Positions 46,069 to 56,143 are shown, numbered from the stretch's first letter. The stretch: DNA of 64,000 nucleotides from Dehalococcoidia bacterium (GCA_009693055.1 SHYA01000007.1:39178-103177), one strand, 5' to 3'. The notes: generated by a model not told the origin, from the letters alone. Program-made: numbers and translations.

Positions 46069-47475
46069 ATGCCTCCCAAGACACTGTTTGAGAAGGTCTG
46101 GAACGAGCACCTAGTCCACCAGGAATCGGGGAAACCCGCATTGCTGTACGTAGACCTGCACCTGGTGCACGAGGTGACCTCGCCGCAGGCGTTTGACGGG
46201 CTGCGCCTGGCGGGCCGCCAGGTGCGCCGCCCCGAGCGGACCGTCGCCACCGTGGACCATAACGTTCCCACATGGGCACGCAACCTCCCCATCACGGACG
46301 AGGTGTCGCTAAAGCAGATCCAGGCGATGGAACGGAACGCCGAGGAGTTCGGCATCACGTTCTACGACATCACCAGCCCGGGGCAGGGGATCGTGCACGT
46401 CATCGGGCCGGAGCAGGGGTACACGCAGCCCGGCATGCTGATCGTGTGCGGGGACAGCCACACGTCCACGCACGGCGCGGTGGGCGCGCTCGCCATCGGC
46501 ATCGGCACGTCCGAGGTGGAGCACGTGCTGGCGACGCAGTGCCTGTGGCAGAATCGGCCCAAGACCCTGGAGGTGCGCGTCAACGGCCGGCTGCCCTTTG
46601 GGGTGACCGCCAAGGACGTCATACTGGCCGTCATCGGGCAAATCGGCATAGATGGCGCCAACGGCCACGTCATTGAGTACACCGGCGAGGTGATCCGGTC
46701 GCTCCCGATGGAGGGGCGCTTCACGGTCTGCAACATGTCCATTGAGGGCGGCGCCCGCGCCGGCATGATCGCGCCGGACGAGACCACGTTCGCCTACCTG
46801 CGCGGCAGGCCGCACGCTCCCCAGGGCAAAGCGTTTGACCGCGCCGTGGAGCACTGGAAGGGCCTAGCCACAGACCGAGGCGCGCAGTTTGACAAGCTGG
46901 TAGAGTTGGACGGCGCTGCCCTGGCGCCCTGCGTGACCTGGGGCACCAACCCCGGCATGGTCGTGCCAGTCACGGCACGCGTGCCGGACCCGAAGTCGTT
47001 CCCGTCGGCGGCCGACCGCGCCGCAGCGGAGCGCGCCCTGACGTACATGGGGCTGGAGCCGGATACGCCCATCATGGACATCCGGGTGGACCGCGTGTTC
47101 ATTGGCTCGTGCACCAACGCGCGCATCGGCGACCTGCGCGCCGCGGCCCAGGTGGTGAAGGGCCGCAAGGTGCACCCCAAGGTGTTGGCCATGGTGGTGC
47201 CCGGCTCCACGGCTGTCAAGCAGCAGGCGGAGGCCGAGGGACTGGACCAGGTGTTCAAGGACGCCGGCTTTGACTGGCGCGAGGCGGGCTGCTCCATGTG
47301 CCTGGGGATGAACCCGGACATCCTGAAACCCGGCGAGCGGTGCGCCTCCACCTCAAACCGGAACTTTGAGGGGCGGCAGGGCAAGGGAGGCCGTACGCAC
47401 CTGGTGAGCCCGCAGATGGCCGCAGCGGCCGCGATCGCGGGGCATTTCGTGGACGTCCGGGAGTGGGAGACCTAA
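46069..47475 (+). CDS. leuC: 3-Isopropylmalate dehydratase large subunit
   Basis: 468-aa aconitase-family protein. The 4Fe-4S cysteines lie in [14 protein letters not shown] and in [43 protein letters not shown] is diagnostic. It acts with LeuD, encoded 3 bp downstream. Confidence 0.96.
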   Translation: MPPKTLFEKVWNEHLVHQESGKPALLYVDLHLVHEVTSPQAFDGLRLAGRQVRRPERTVATVDHNVPTWARNLPITDEVSLKQIQAMERNAEEFGITFYDITSPGQGIVHVIGPEQGYTQPGMLIVCGDSHTSTHGAVGALAIGIGTSEVEHVLATQCLWQNRPKTLEVRVNGRLPFGVTAKDVILAVIGQIGIDGANGHVIEYTGEVIRSLPMEGRFTVCNMSIEGGARAGMIAPDETTFAYLRGRPHAPQGKAFDRAVEHWKGLATDRGAQFDKLVELDGAALAPCVTWGTNPGMVVPVTARVPDPKSFPSAADRAAAERALTYMGLEPDTPIMDIRVDRVFIGSCTNARIGDLRAAAQVVKGRKVHPKVLAMVVPGSTAVKQQAEAEGLDQVFKDAGFDWREAGCSMCLGMNPDILKPGERCASTSNRNFEGRQGKGGRTHLVSPQMAAAAAIAGHFVDVREWET

Positions 47476-47478
47476 CTC

Positions 47479-48075
47479 ATGCAACCCTTCCGTAAGCACA
47501 CGGGGCTGGTGGCGCCGCTGGACCGGGTCAACGTGGACACGGATCAGATCGTGCCGAAGCAGTTCCTGAAGCGGATCGAGCGGACCGGCTACGGGCAATT
47601 TCTGTTCTACGACTGGCGGTTCCTGCCGGACGGCAAGACGCCCAACCCCGGCTTTGAGCTGAACAACTCAGCGTACCAGGGCGCCAGCATCCTGGTGACG
47701 GGGCGGAACTTTGGGTGCGGGTCGTCGCGGGAGCACGCGCCGTGGGCACTGCAGGACTACGGCTTCCGCGTGGTCGTCGCGCCCAGCTTCGCGGACATCT
47801 TTCGCAACAACTGCTTCCAGAACGGGATGCTGCCCGTCACGCTGCCGGAGGACGTGGTGAGGAAGCTGCTCACCAACGCCCAGACGAGACCGGGTTACCG
47901 GCTGACGGTGGACCTGGAGCGGAACGTGGTGGAGGACGACCACGGGCTGAGCGTGCGCTTTGAGGTGGACGCGTTCCGGCGTGACTGCCTGCTCAACGGC
48001 CTGGATGACATTGGGCTGATGCTGCAGCACCAGGACAAGATCACGGCGTACGAGGCGCGCCGAAAGGCGTACTGA
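47479..48075 (+). CDS. leuD: 3-Isopropylmalate dehydratase small subunit
   Basis: 198-aa swivelling domain. [37 protein letters not shown] and [18 protein letters not shown] are typical. It is the last gene of the T-box operon before a minus-strand insertion. Confidence 0.96.
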   Translation: MQPFRKHTGLVAPLDRVNVDTDQIVPKQFLKRIERTGYGQFLFYDWRFLPDGKTPNPGFELNNSAYQGASILVTGRNFGCGSSREHAPWALQDYGFRVVVAPSFADIFRNNCFQNGMLPVTLPEDVVRKLLTNAQTRPGYRLTVDLERNVVEDDHGLSVRFEVDAFRRDCLLNGLDDIGLMLQHQDKITAYEARRKAY

Positions 48076-48146
48076 TTTCAGTGTGTGCTCTGGGGATGGC
48101 CTAGTTTCGACGGCTGCATGTGCGCTAACACCGCTGCAACAGGCGG

Positions 48147-48548
48147 CTAGTGCTTCCGCAGCGTGTGGGGCACCCCATAGGCCACGGTAACCGGCTCGCC
48201 CCAGGGGGCGGTCACCTGGCTGCTGTGCGTGGTGTAGCCATCCACGTCGGCGTCCTCGCCCTTGGCGCGGCGCTCCGCCAGGTACGCCTCCAGCCGCTGC
48301 GCCGCCTGCGCGCCGACGAAGTGCACGTTGCCGCAGCAGCAGTGCTCGTAACTCGCTTCCTGGGCGCCGCGGCGGTAGCGGGCGCGCGGCTTGCACCCGC
48401 AGGCGCAGTCGTACCGGACCTCCACCACATCCGGTTGATTCGCGGGTGAGCGCACGACAAACTGGAGATCAGCCAATTGCCATCCCTCAACATATCGGTC
48501 CGCCCGTACGAGGCTGTTTGGCGGGAACGACGAGGCCAACGCTAGCAT
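48147..48548 (-). CDS. Cysteine-rich hypothetical protein between leuD and leuB
   Basis: 133 aa. A central stretch YDCACGCKPRAR and EHCCCGNVHFVG supplies six cysteines and a His that could bind metal; flanking parts are mostly helical. The start ATG at 48548 follows GGAG closely. The gene is antisense to the leu operon and breaks the usual leuCD-leuB order. I do not recognise a named family. A short tmRNA-like stretch lies just beyond its 3' end (48092-48150). Confidence 0.65.
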   Translation of the reverse strand: MLALASSFPPNSLVRADRYVEGWQLADLQFVVRSPANQPDVVEVRYDCACGCKPRARYRRGAQEASYEHCCCGNVHFVGAQAAQRLEAYLAERRAKGEDADVDGYTTHSSQVTAPWGEPVTVAYGVPHTLRKH

Positions 48549-48677
48549 CGGCTCCGTGGCGTGTCAAGCACATTGCCTCGGAGCCCACCGCGCGCTACAC
48601 TCCAACGACGTTCGACGTTGCGACAGCGCACTGACAGCAGCTGTGCCAGGCAATGGGCTGAACACGAAAGGGCAACG

Positions 48678-49766
48678 ATGGAGTACCGAATCGCAGTGCT
48701 CGGCGGAGACGGGATCGGGCCGGAGGTAACGGCGGAGGCGGTGCGCGTGCTGAAGGTGGTTGGCGCCAAGCGGGGGCACTCGTTCCGCTTCACGGAAGGC
48801 CCTATCGGCGGCAACGCGATAGACCGCTTCGGCACGGCGCTGCCGGAGGAGACCGTCCGCCTGGTGAAGCAGAGCGACGCGGTGCTGCTGGGCGCGGTGG
48901 GCGGGCCAAAGTGGGACGACCCGCGCGCCGCAACGCGGCCCGAGGCCGGACTACTGGCCCTGCGCAAGACGATGGGCGTGTTCGCCAACTTGCGCCCGGT
49001 CAAGGTGTTCCCCCAGCTTCTGGGCGCAAGCCCGCTCAAACCGTCCTTGCTGGAGGGTGTTGACATCGTGGTGGTGCGAGAGCTGACAGGCGGGCTGTAC
49101 TTCAGCAAGCCCAAACGCCGCTGGCAGACCGCGCGCGGGCGCCGCGGTGTGGATACGCTCAAGTACACCGAACGCGAGATCCGGCGCATCCTCCAGGTGG
49201 CGTTTGCGCTGGCGCAGGGGCGCCGCAAGAAGGTCACGTCCGTGGACAAAGCGAACGTGCTGGAGACCTCCCGCCTGTGGCGCGAGCTGGCCAACGAGGT
49301 GGCCGGAGAGTACCCAGACGTGACCCTGGAACACATGCTCGTTGACACCGCAGCCATGCAACTGGTGCGCTCTCCCGCGCGGTTTGACGTGCTGGTGACG
49401 GAGAACATGTTTGGAGACATCCTGACGGATGAGGCGGCGGTGCTGGCGGGCTCCATGGGGCTGCTGCCGTCGGCGAGCCTGGCGGCCGTGCCGCGACCCG
49501 GCAAGCGCGCCAAGGGCCTGTACGAGCCCATCCACGGGAGCGCCCCGGACATTGCGGGCAAGGGCATTGCGAACCCGATAGCCGCTATCCTGAGCGCCGC
49601 GCTGCTCCTCCGCTACTCGCTCGGCCTGGAAGAGGAGGCATCTCTAGTAGAGCGCGCCGTCGCCACAGCCATCGCCGATGGCTGCCGCACACCCGACATC
49701 GTGCAGGCCAGAGAGCGGACCTCAAGCACCCGCGAGGTCGGGGAGCTGATCGCGCACCTCGTGTAG
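48678..49766 (+). CDS. leuB: 3-Isopropylmalate dehydrogenase
   Basis: 362 aa. NAD-dependent oxidative decarboxylation, last dedicated step to leucine. RIAVLGGDGIGPEVTAEAVRVL, GAVGGPKWDD, VRELTGGLYFSKP and FEPIHGSAPDIAGKG-like YEPIHGSAPDIAGKG are intact. ATG 48678 was chosen because MEYRIAVLGGDGIG matches family starts; a longer upstream frame has no homology. It is separated from leuD by a minus-strand gene, so it needs its own promoter, which I could not identify. Confidence 0.95.
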   Translation: MEYRIAVLGGDGIGPEVTAEAVRVLKVVGAKRGHSFRFTEGPIGGNAIDRFGTALPEETVRLVKQSDAVLLGAVGGPKWDDPRAATRPEAGLLALRKTMGVFANLRPVKVFPQLLGASPLKPSLLEGVDIVVVRELTGGLYFSKPKRRWQTARGRRGVDTLKYTEREIRRILQVAFALAQGRRKKVTSVDKANVLETSRLWRELANEVAGEYPDVTLEHMLVDTAAMQLVRSPARFDVLVTENMFGDILTDEAAVLAGSMGLLPSASLAAVPRPGKRAKGLYEPIHGSAPDIAGKGIANPIAAILSAALLLRYSLGLEEEASLVERAVATAIADGCRTPDIVQARERTSSTREVGELIAHLV

Positions 49767-49897
49767 ACGATAGGCAGAACCACCGAAGGGCTGGTATACT
49801 GGGCCGAAGTTTTTCCTCAACGGTGCTCTTTCCCTTCGCACTTTGAACTCTGCTCCTGCTTGTGCGGCGCACCGGTAAGGCGTGCAAAGGAAAACCA

Positions 49898-51619
49898 ATG
49901 AGTAGCGACCGGCAGGTCCCCGCCAAGGATAAGGCCCAGGAAAGCCCCGTTCCAGACGAAGGCTTCGTGCGCTTACCCCGGCGCCAGGTGATCTTGACCC
50001 TGGCTGGGGTCATGACGGCGCTGTTCTTGGCCGCCCTGGACCAGACCATCGTGGGGACCGCGATGCCGCGCATCATCGCGGACCTGAACGGGTTTGACCG
50101 CTACACGTGGGTCTCCATCGCGTACATGCTCTCCTCCACGACCGTCGTGCCGATCGCCGGCAAGCTGAGCGACATGTACGGGCGCAAGTGGTTCCTCATC
50201 GGCGGCATCACCGTCTTCCTCGTGGGGTCCGCCCTCGCGGGGCTGAGCCAGAACATGATGCAGCTCATCATGTTCCGCGGCGTCCAGGGCCTTGGCGGCG
50301 GCATCATGATGGCGCTCTCCTTTGTCACCATCGCGGACCTGTTCCCTCCGGCGGAACGGGGCAAGTACCAGGGCCTCTTCTCCGCGGTGTTCGGCCTCTC
50401 GTCCGTCGTGGGCCCAACGCTCGGCGGGGTCATCACAGACAGCCTCTCCTGGCACTGGATCTTCTACATCAACCTGCCGCTCGGTATCCCCGCGCTCGTC
50501 CTGTTCGTCCGGACGTTCCCCAACAAGAAGTCAAGTGGAATCAAGCACCAGGTGGACTCCCTGGGCATGGTGACCCTCATCCTCACCGTTGTGCCGCTGC
50601 TCCTTGGCCTATCCTGGGGCAGCGTTCAATACGCGTGGGGCTCGGCGCAGGTCGTGAGCTGCCTCGTCCTGGCAGGAGTCTCGGGGGTCGCGTTCTTCTT
50701 TATCGAGCGGGGCGCGCCCGAGCCCATCATCCCCTTCTCTCTGTTCCGCGTTCCCCAGGTACGGGTCTCGTTAGCCGTGGTGTTCCTCATCGGTTTCGCC
50801 TTGTTCGGCGGACTCGTCTTCATCCCCCTGTACTTCCAGGGGGTGCTTGGCCGCTCCGCCACCAGCAGCGGCAGCTTTCTGATCCCAATGACGCTCGGCG
50901 TGGTCGTAGGCGCCGCGCTCTCCGGCCAGGCCCTCTCCCGCCTGGGAGGCCACTACCGGATCCTGGGCATGTTCGGCGTTGCCATCTTGTCGGTTGGCCT
51001 GTACCTGCTCTCCACCATGAACGCCGGCACAAGCTTCGGGCAGGCGATCCTTTACACCATCGTCATGGGCTTTGGAGCGGGCGTGGGCTTCCCGCTGTTT
51101 ACCATCGCGGTCCAGAACGCGGTACCGCACCGGGTTGTCGGCGTCGCCACCTCCTCCATCCAGTTCGTCCAGTCCCTTGGCGGGACGCTTGGCCTGACCA
51201 TTCTGGGCGCCATGATGGTTGACCGTTTCAGCTCGCACCTCGCGAAAGGGGTCTCGGCGGACGTCCAGGCGGCGCTTCCACAGGGGATGCTTTCCTCGTT
51301 GACTGAGAATCCGCAGGCCCTGGTCAGCCCTCAGGCGCAGGAGCAGCTCCAGCAGGTGTTCGCCCCCTTGGGCGCCGATGGCGCCACGCTCTTTGAGAAG
51401 CTGCTCACCCAGCTGAAAGACTCCCTTTCATCCTCCCTCTCCGACGTGTTCCTCGTTGCGCTAGTGCTTGTAGCCGTGGCGTTCTTGATCACCGTTTTCC
51501 TGAAGGACATCCCCCTCCGAACGCACACGGAGGGCGCCCCTGTGCAGCAGACGGCGGCCGATGGCGGGAACGGCACAGCGGGTGAAACCAAAGGCCCTGC
51601 GCTGCCCGGGCTTCAGTAA
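49898..51619 (+). CDS. DHA2-family drug:H+ antiporter (14-TM MFS exporter), first copy
   Basis: 573 aa with about 14 membrane spans. Motif C-like and family motifs: LDQTIVGTAMPRIIADL in TM1, KLSDMYGRKWFLIGG (motif A), RGVQGLGGGIMM (motif B), and GPTLGGVITDSLSWHWIFYINLP. It is predicted to expel hydrophobic compounds. It begins MSSDRQVPAKDKAQE at ATG 49898 after AAAGGAA. The next gene is a close paralogue. No regulator is adjacent. Confidence 0.93.
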   Translation: MSSDRQVPAKDKAQESPVPDEGFVRLPRRQVILTLAGVMTALFLAALDQTIVGTAMPRIIADLNGFDRYTWVSIAYMLSSTTVVPIAGKLSDMYGRKWFLIGGITVFLVGSALAGLSQNMMQLIMFRGVQGLGGGIMMALSFVTIADLFPPAERGKYQGLFSAVFGLSSVVGPTLGGVITDSLSWHWIFYINLPLGIPALVLFVRTFPNKKSSGIKHQVDSLGMVTLILTVVPLLLGLSWGSVQYAWGSAQVVSCLVLAGVSGVAFFFIERGAPEPIIPFSLFRVPQVRVSLAVVFLIGFALFGGLVFIPLYFQGVLGRSATSSGSFLIPMTLGVVVGAALSGQALSRLGGHYRILGMFGVAILSVGLYLLSTMNAGTSFGQAILYTIVMGFGAGVGFPLFTIAVQNAVPHRVVGVATSSIQFVQSLGGTLGLTILGAMMVDRFSSHLAKGVSADVQAALPQGMLSSLTENPQALVSPQAQEQLQQVFAPLGADGATLFEKLLTQLKDSLSSSLSDVFLVALVLVAVAFLITVFLKDIPLRTHTEGAPVQQTAADGGNGTAGETKGPALPGLQ

Positions 51620-51757
51620 AAGGGCGCCGACGGAAACCTTTCCCAGGACGTTCAAAGTTGCCACCGTCTGCACACTGGTTGAGCAACGCCTCACCAAGCC
51701 ACAAACAGCCTTCACTGCAATGGCGTCAATTCCGATCGTGGATGACAAGCACAGTAG

Positions 51758-51763
51758 TATAAT
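51758..51763 (+). promoter_or_regulatory. Consensus -10 element of the second exporter
   Basis: TATAAT preceded by TAG (extended -10 like). No convincing -35 is seen. It lies 47 bp before the chosen GTG start and argues against the longer upstream reading frame. Confidence 0.55.
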
Positions 51764-51809
51764 GCTTCGGAAACAGAAGGGTCGTAAGCACACGCATGAG
51801 GAGCCACCA

Positions 51810-53501
51810 GTGAGTTCTGGACAAGCAGGTCGCGTCCAAACTGGCGCATCTCCAATCATCTCGGACGGAAGCTTCGCATTACCACGGCGCGAGCTGATGC
51901 TCACCATGGGGGGTATCATGCTCGTGATGTTTCTGGCGTCGCTGGACCAGACCATCATAGGCACTGCGATGCCGCGCATCATCGCCGACCTGGGGGGCTT
52001 TGCTCACTATACCTGGGTAAGCACCGCGTACCTGCTCTCATCAACCACCGTTGTCCCCATCGTGGGCAAGATGAGCGACCTCTACGGCAGGAAATGGTTC
52101 TTTGTCGCGGGCATCACGGTCTTCCTGGTCGGCTCCGTCTTGGCGGGCCTCAGCCAGAACATGCTTCAACTCATCGTCTTCCGCGGCATCCAGGGCATCG
52201 GCGGCGGGACAATCATGGCGAGCGTCTTCACCTCCATCGCCGACCTATTCCCGCCCTCGGAGCGGGGCAAGTACATGGGATTCTTTGCGGGCGTTTTTGC
52301 GCTCTCCTCCGTCATCGGCCCCACCCTTGGCGGGCTCATCACCGACTCGCTCTCCTGGCACTGGCTCTTCTATTTGAACCTGCCGCTGGGCATCCCCACC
52401 CTCTTCCTTTTCGTACGCTTCTTTCCGCATCCCAAGCGCGCCAACACCAAACACCAGATTGACGTGTCCGGCCTGGTCACACTCGTTGTGGCGGTCGTGT
52501 CGCTGCTGCTAGCCCTTTCGTGGGCAGGCAACACCTACGCCTGGGGCTCACTCGAAATCGTGGGCACTCTCGCGATAGCGGGCGTCTCTGCGTTCGCGTT
52601 TGTCATGATTGAACGCCGCGCGGCGGAGCCGATCCTCCCCCTCTCGCTGTTCCGCAACTCCATCGTGAGCACCTCGCTCCTCATCGCGTTCCTAAGCGGT
52701 TTCTCTATGTTCGGCGCGCTCCTGTTCGTCCCGCTCTACTTCCAGGGCGTGCTGGGTCAGTCGGCCACCAGCAGTGGAAGCTTCCAGACTCCGATGGCAT
52801 TGGCGCTGGTCGCCGGCAGTATCCTCTCCGGCCAGGCGCTCTCCCGCCTGGGCGGACACTACCGGCTCCAAGGCTTGTTCGGATTGGGCCTCCTTGCGTT
52901 GGGGCTGTTCCTCTTCTCTACCATAGGCGTGCACACCCCACGGGCCGAGGCGGTGGGCTTCATCATCCTCGTAGGATTCGGCCTGGGTGTGAGCATCCCG
53001 GGGTTCAACATCGCCGTGCAGAACGCTGTAGACCACAAAGTCGTGGGCGTCGCTACGTCTGCAACGCAGTTCTTCCGCTCCATCGGCGGAACGATCGGCC
53101 TCTCCGTCCTTGGGCTCATCATGACCACCAGGTTCTCTTCCCAGCTCACCGACAAACTCTCCGAGCCTGTCAAGCTGGCGCTGCCGCCTGAACAGGTCAC
53201 CAGTCTGGCCCACAACCCGCAGGCCCTGGTGAGCAGCCAGGCGCAGGCCCATCTCCAAACGCTGTTGAGCAAGAGTGGCGACCCCGCCCTCTACCAGCAG
53301 CTTCTGGGAGGACTGCGAGAGGCGCTTTCGTCCACCCTAAGCGAGGTCTTTCTGATTGCTGCTGGAGTCACTATCCTCGCGGTGATTGCTGCGTTCTTCG
53401 TGAAGGAGATCCCGCTAAGCAAGCGCATGCCCTCCCCAGCGAACGCCTCCCGGAACGGCCAGGCCGCTGGCGCCCCTCAGGCCCCGCCTGTGGGACACTA
53501 G
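51810..53501 (+). CDS. DHA2-family drug:H+ antiporter (14-TM MFS exporter), second copy
   Basis: 563 aa, paralogous to the preceding gene along its length: LDQTIIGTAMPRIIADLGG, KMSDLYGRKWFFVAG, RGIQGIGGGTIM and GPTLGGLITDSLSWHWLF. GTG 51810 follows GAGGAG by six bases and gives the start MSSGQ, matching MSSDRQ of the first copy. The frame is open 83 codons further upstream, but that part overlaps the first gene and lacks similarity. The long periplasmic loop near the C-terminus differs most between copies, which may mean different substrates. Confidence 0.92.
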   Translation: MSSGQAGRVQTGASPIISDGSFALPRRELMLTMGGIMLVMFLASLDQTIIGTAMPRIIADLGGFAHYTWVSTAYLLSSTTVVPIVGKMSDLYGRKWFFVAGITVFLVGSVLAGLSQNMLQLIVFRGIQGIGGGTIMASVFTSIADLFPPSERGKYMGFFAGVFALSSVIGPTLGGLITDSLSWHWLFYLNLPLGIPTLFLFVRFFPHPKRANTKHQIDVSGLVTLVVAVVSLLLALSWAGNTYAWGSLEIVGTLAIAGVSAFAFVMIERRAAEPILPLSLFRNSIVSTSLLIAFLSGFSMFGALLFVPLYFQGVLGQSATSSGSFQTPMALALVAGSILSGQALSRLGGHYRLQGLFGLGLLALGLFLFSTIGVHTPRAEAVGFIILVGFGLGVSIPGFNIAVQNAVDHKVVGVATSATQFFRSIGGTIGLSVLGLIMTTRFSSQLTDKLSEPVKLALPPEQVTSLAHNPQALVSSQAQAHLQTLLSKSGDPALYQQLLGGLREALSSTLSEVFLIAAGVTILAVIAAFFVKEIPLSKRMPSPANASRNGQAAGAPQAPPVGH

Positions 53502-53540
53502 CATCTTCCAAAGCGCTCCCTCAGCAAGCCGGGGGAACGG

Positions 53541-54200
53541 ATGACACCCACGAGCACGGAGCCCCAGTTCCCCCCGGAGTTCTTCCGGCGAGCGGACGAG
53601 TCCGACGACCGGCTCTTCTACGCTGAACCGCGCCTGGTCGTCCACGTTGACGAGCCGGCGCTGCGGGCCATCAGCCAGTTCTTCAAGACGGCGCTGCCCG
53701 CCGAGGGGCTGGTCCTGGACCTAATGAGCAGCTGGCGCTCGCACCTGCCTGACGGCTTCCCGAAACGCCGGGCCATTGGGCTCGGGTTGAACGCCACCGA
53801 GCTGGCGGAAAACCCTCAGCTCGCCGGCAGGGTCGTCCATGACGTGAACGCTAACCCTGTCCTGCCGTTCCACGATGGAGCGTTTGACGCGGCGGCGATC
53901 ACCGTGTCTATCCAATACCTTGTCGCGCCGGTTGAGGTGTTCCGCGAGGTGAACCGCGTGCTGAAGGCCGGCGCGCCCTTCTACGTCATCTACTCCAACC
54001 GGATGTTTCCCACGAAGGCGGTGGCGGTCTGGCAGGCGTTAGACGACACTCAGCGGGCGCAGCTCATCGCCTCGTACTTCATGAACTCAGGAGGCTGGAG
54101 CACCCCGGAGCCACGGGACCTGAGCCCCAGAACGGGTCACCCGAGCGACCCGGTCTACGTGGTCTCCGCGAGGAAGGCGCCGCCCGCCGATGCGTCTTGA
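53541..54200 (+). CDS. SAM-dependent methyltransferase (class I)
   Basis: 219 aa. Motif I is modified (LVLDLMSSWRSHLPDGFP), the acidic motif II region reads AIGLGLNATELAEN, and FDAAAITVSIQYLVAP with REVNRVLKAGAPFYV are typical of the methyltransferase 11 type. The usual GxGxG is replaced by MSSWRSH, a variant seen in a subgroup of this family. The substrate is unknown. Its 3' end overlaps the -35 element of the cimA promoter. Confidence 0.8.
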   Translation: MTPTSTEPQFPPEFFRRADESDDRLFYAEPRLVVHVDEPALRAISQFFKTALPAEGLVLDLMSSWRSHLPDGFPKRRAIGLGLNATELAENPQLAGRVVHDVNANPVLPFHDGAFDAAAITVSIQYLVAPVEVFREVNRVLKAGAPFYVIYSNRMFPTKAVAVWQALDDTQRAQLIASYFMNSGGWSTPEPRDLSPRTGHPSDPVYVVSARKAPPADAS

Positions 54201-54226
54201 CACTCAACTAAGCGCGGTGCTACCGT
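54197..54226 (+). promoter_or_regulatory. Probable cimA promoter
   Basis: TTGACA 54197-54202, 18-bp spacer, TACCGT 54221-54226. The -35 overlaps the stop codon of the methyltransferase gene. Confidence 0.5.
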
Positions 54227-54232
54227 CTAGCT

Positions 54233-54532
54233 AACGGCTGCGACGGAAACGAGTAAGGCGCGGCGGCGCCTCCAGCGAGTCCGGTGGCAATCCCGAAGCG
54301 TCGGGACTGCCAGGGTGGAAGCGGACAGGCAACAGCGCCCGAACATCCCTCCCGAGCTGCGTACCGAGTCCGCCGAGGGCGGATAGGATGCGCCGGAGCG
54401 CCAACCGTTAGCGTGGCGGGAGCGTGCTTACGCTCCGGAGCATCCGTCCCTTCTGGCCCTTCTGGAAGAAAGGACGGAAACAAGGGTGGTGCGGGTGAAA
54501 GGCCCGTCCCTTGGGGGCGGGCCTTTCTCTTT
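54233..54532 (+). promoter_or_regulatory. T-box leader of cimA (candidate Ile specifier)
   Basis: Stem I motifs ACGAGTAAGG near 54248 and AGCGAGTCCGGTGG near 54275. The candidate specifier ATC (Ile) lies at 54345-54347 in CCCGAACATCCCTCCC. The antiterminator motif AAGGGTGGTGCGGG lies at 54482-54495. A terminator AAAGGCCCGTCCC / GGGGGCGGGCCTTT then a T-rich run ends near 54532. The specifier context lines up with that of the ilv leader (GAA before, GAGC after). Uncharged isoleucyl-tRNA would switch on cimA. Confidence 0.87.
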
Positions 54533-54559
54533 GGTACGCCAAACGCCAGGGAGGTCGGC

Positions 54560-56143
54560 ATGGCAAGGGTAGAACTGTATGACACCACGCTGCGGGACGG
54601 CACCCAGCAGGAAGGGATCTCCGTCTCCGTGGACGACAAACTCAAGATCACGCAGCGGCTGGACCTCCTTGGCGTCCAGTACGTGGAGGGGGGCTGGCCG
54701 GGCTCCAACCCAAAAGACGCCGAGTTTTTCAGCCGCGCCCAGTCGTTGAAGCTGCGGAACGCGCAGCTTGCGGCGTTCGGAAGCACGCGCCGCGCGGGCG
54801 TCCGGGTGGAGCAGGACCCGCAGGTGCAGGCGCTGCTTGAGGCGGGCACGCCCGTGGTCACTATCGTTGGCAAGGCGTCCAAGCTCCAGGTGCAGCGCAT
54901 CCTGGAGACGAGCCTGGAAGAGAACCTGGCCATGATCGCCGATACGGTGCGGCACCTGAAGCGGCACGGGCGAAAGGTGTTCTACGACGCGGAGCACTTC
55001 TTTGACGGATACAAGAGCGACGCCGCGTACGCGGTCCAGTGCGTGCGCGCCGCCGCGGAGGCGGGCGCGGACTGCGCCGTGCTGTGCGACACGAACGGCG
55101 GCATGCTGCCGGACGATGTCTTCGCCATTGTGAAGACCGTTCGCGATCAGGCGGACGTGCCGCTCGGCATCCACACGCACAACGACGCGGACACCGCCGT
55201 GGCCAGCTCGCTGGCGGCCGTCCGCGCCGGCGCCACCCAGGTGCAGGGCACCATCAATGGGTACGGCGAGCGGTGCGGCAACGCCAACCTCCTCTCCATC
55301 ATCGCCAACCTGCAGCTCAAGATGGGCATTCCCTGCGTCTCGGACGAGCAGCTTCGCTCCCTCACCGAGGTGGCGCACCTCGTAAGCGAGCTGGTGAACC
55401 TGCCGCCGGACAGGCAGCAGCCGTACGCGGGCGCCAGCGCCTTCGCGCACAAGGGCGGTCTGCACGCCGCCGCCGTGCTCAAGCTGCCGGAGAGCTACCA
55501 GCACATCCAGCCGGAGCTGGTTGGCAACACGAACAACATCCTCGTCTCCGAGCTGGCGGGCCGCGGAAACATCCAGCACAAGCTGAACGAGCTCGGGCTG
55601 CAGCTTCCGCCCGACGAGGTGCGCGAGCTTGTGGAGCTGGTCAAGCAACAGGAGGCACAGGGGTATCAGTACGAAGACGCGGAAGCATCGTTTGAGGTGC
55701 TGGTCAGAAGGCGGCAGCCACGCTACCAGCCGCCCTTTATCCTGGAAGACTTCCGCGTGACGGTGGGACGGCACCACCACTCTCCGGTGGGCGCGGCTGA
55801 GGAGACGTTCGCGGAGGCAACAGTAAAGGTCCAAGTGGCAGGCGAGTCGTTCCACACCGCCGCGGAAGGGACCGGCCCCGTAAACGCGCTGGACCGCGCC
55901 CTGCGCAAGGCGCTGACTCAGTTGTTCCCGGCGTTGTCACGCGTCCGGCTTACGGACTACAAGGTGCGCGTGGTGGACCAGGCGAGCGGCACGGGCGCCA
56001 TCGTACGGGTGCTGGTTGAGTTCACGGACGGCGTCAACGTCTGGCGGACGGTGGGAGCTTCCGCAAACGTCATTGAGGCGAGCTGGCTGGCGCTGCGGGA
56101 CAGCCTGGAGTGGTGGCTGGCACGGCAGGCGCCAAAGAGGTAG
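54560..56143 (+). CDS. cimA: (R)-citramalate synthase
   Basis: 527 aa. Condenses pyruvate and acetyl-CoA to citramalate, giving isoleucine without threonine deaminase. The LeuA-like barrel has DTTLRDGTQQEGISVSVDDK and VQYVEGGWPGSNPKD, which mark the CimA branch, together with HTHNDADTAVASSLAAV and NGYGERCGNANL. A C-terminal regulatory LeuA-dimer domain is present. The ATG at 54560 lies 27 bp beyond the T-box terminator; the frame is open upstream, but that part is the leader RNA. Confidence 0.94.
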   Translation: MARVELYDTTLRDGTQQEGISVSVDDKLKITQRLDLLGVQYVEGGWPGSNPKDAEFFSRAQSLKLRNAQLAAFGSTRRAGVRVEQDPQVQALLEAGTPVVTIVGKASKLQVQRILETSLEENLAMIADTVRHLKRHGRKVFYDAEHFFDGYKSDAAYAVQCVRAAAEAGADCAVLCDTNGGMLPDDVFAIVKTVRDQADVPLGIHTHNDADTAVASSLAAVRAGATQVQGTINGYGERCGNANLLSIIANLQLKMGIPCVSDEQLRSLTEVAHLVSELVNLPPDRQQPYAGASAFAHKGGLHAAAVLKLPESYQHIQPELVGNTNNILVSELAGRGNIQHKLNELGLQLPPDEVRELVELVKQQEAQGYQYEDAEASFEVLVRRRQPRYQPPFILEDFRVTVGRHHHSPVGAAEETFAEATVKVQVAGESFHTAAEGTGPVNALDRALRKALTQLFPALSRVRLTDYKVRVVDQASGTGAIVRVLVEFTDGVNVWRTVGASANVIEASWLALRDSLEWWLARQAPKR

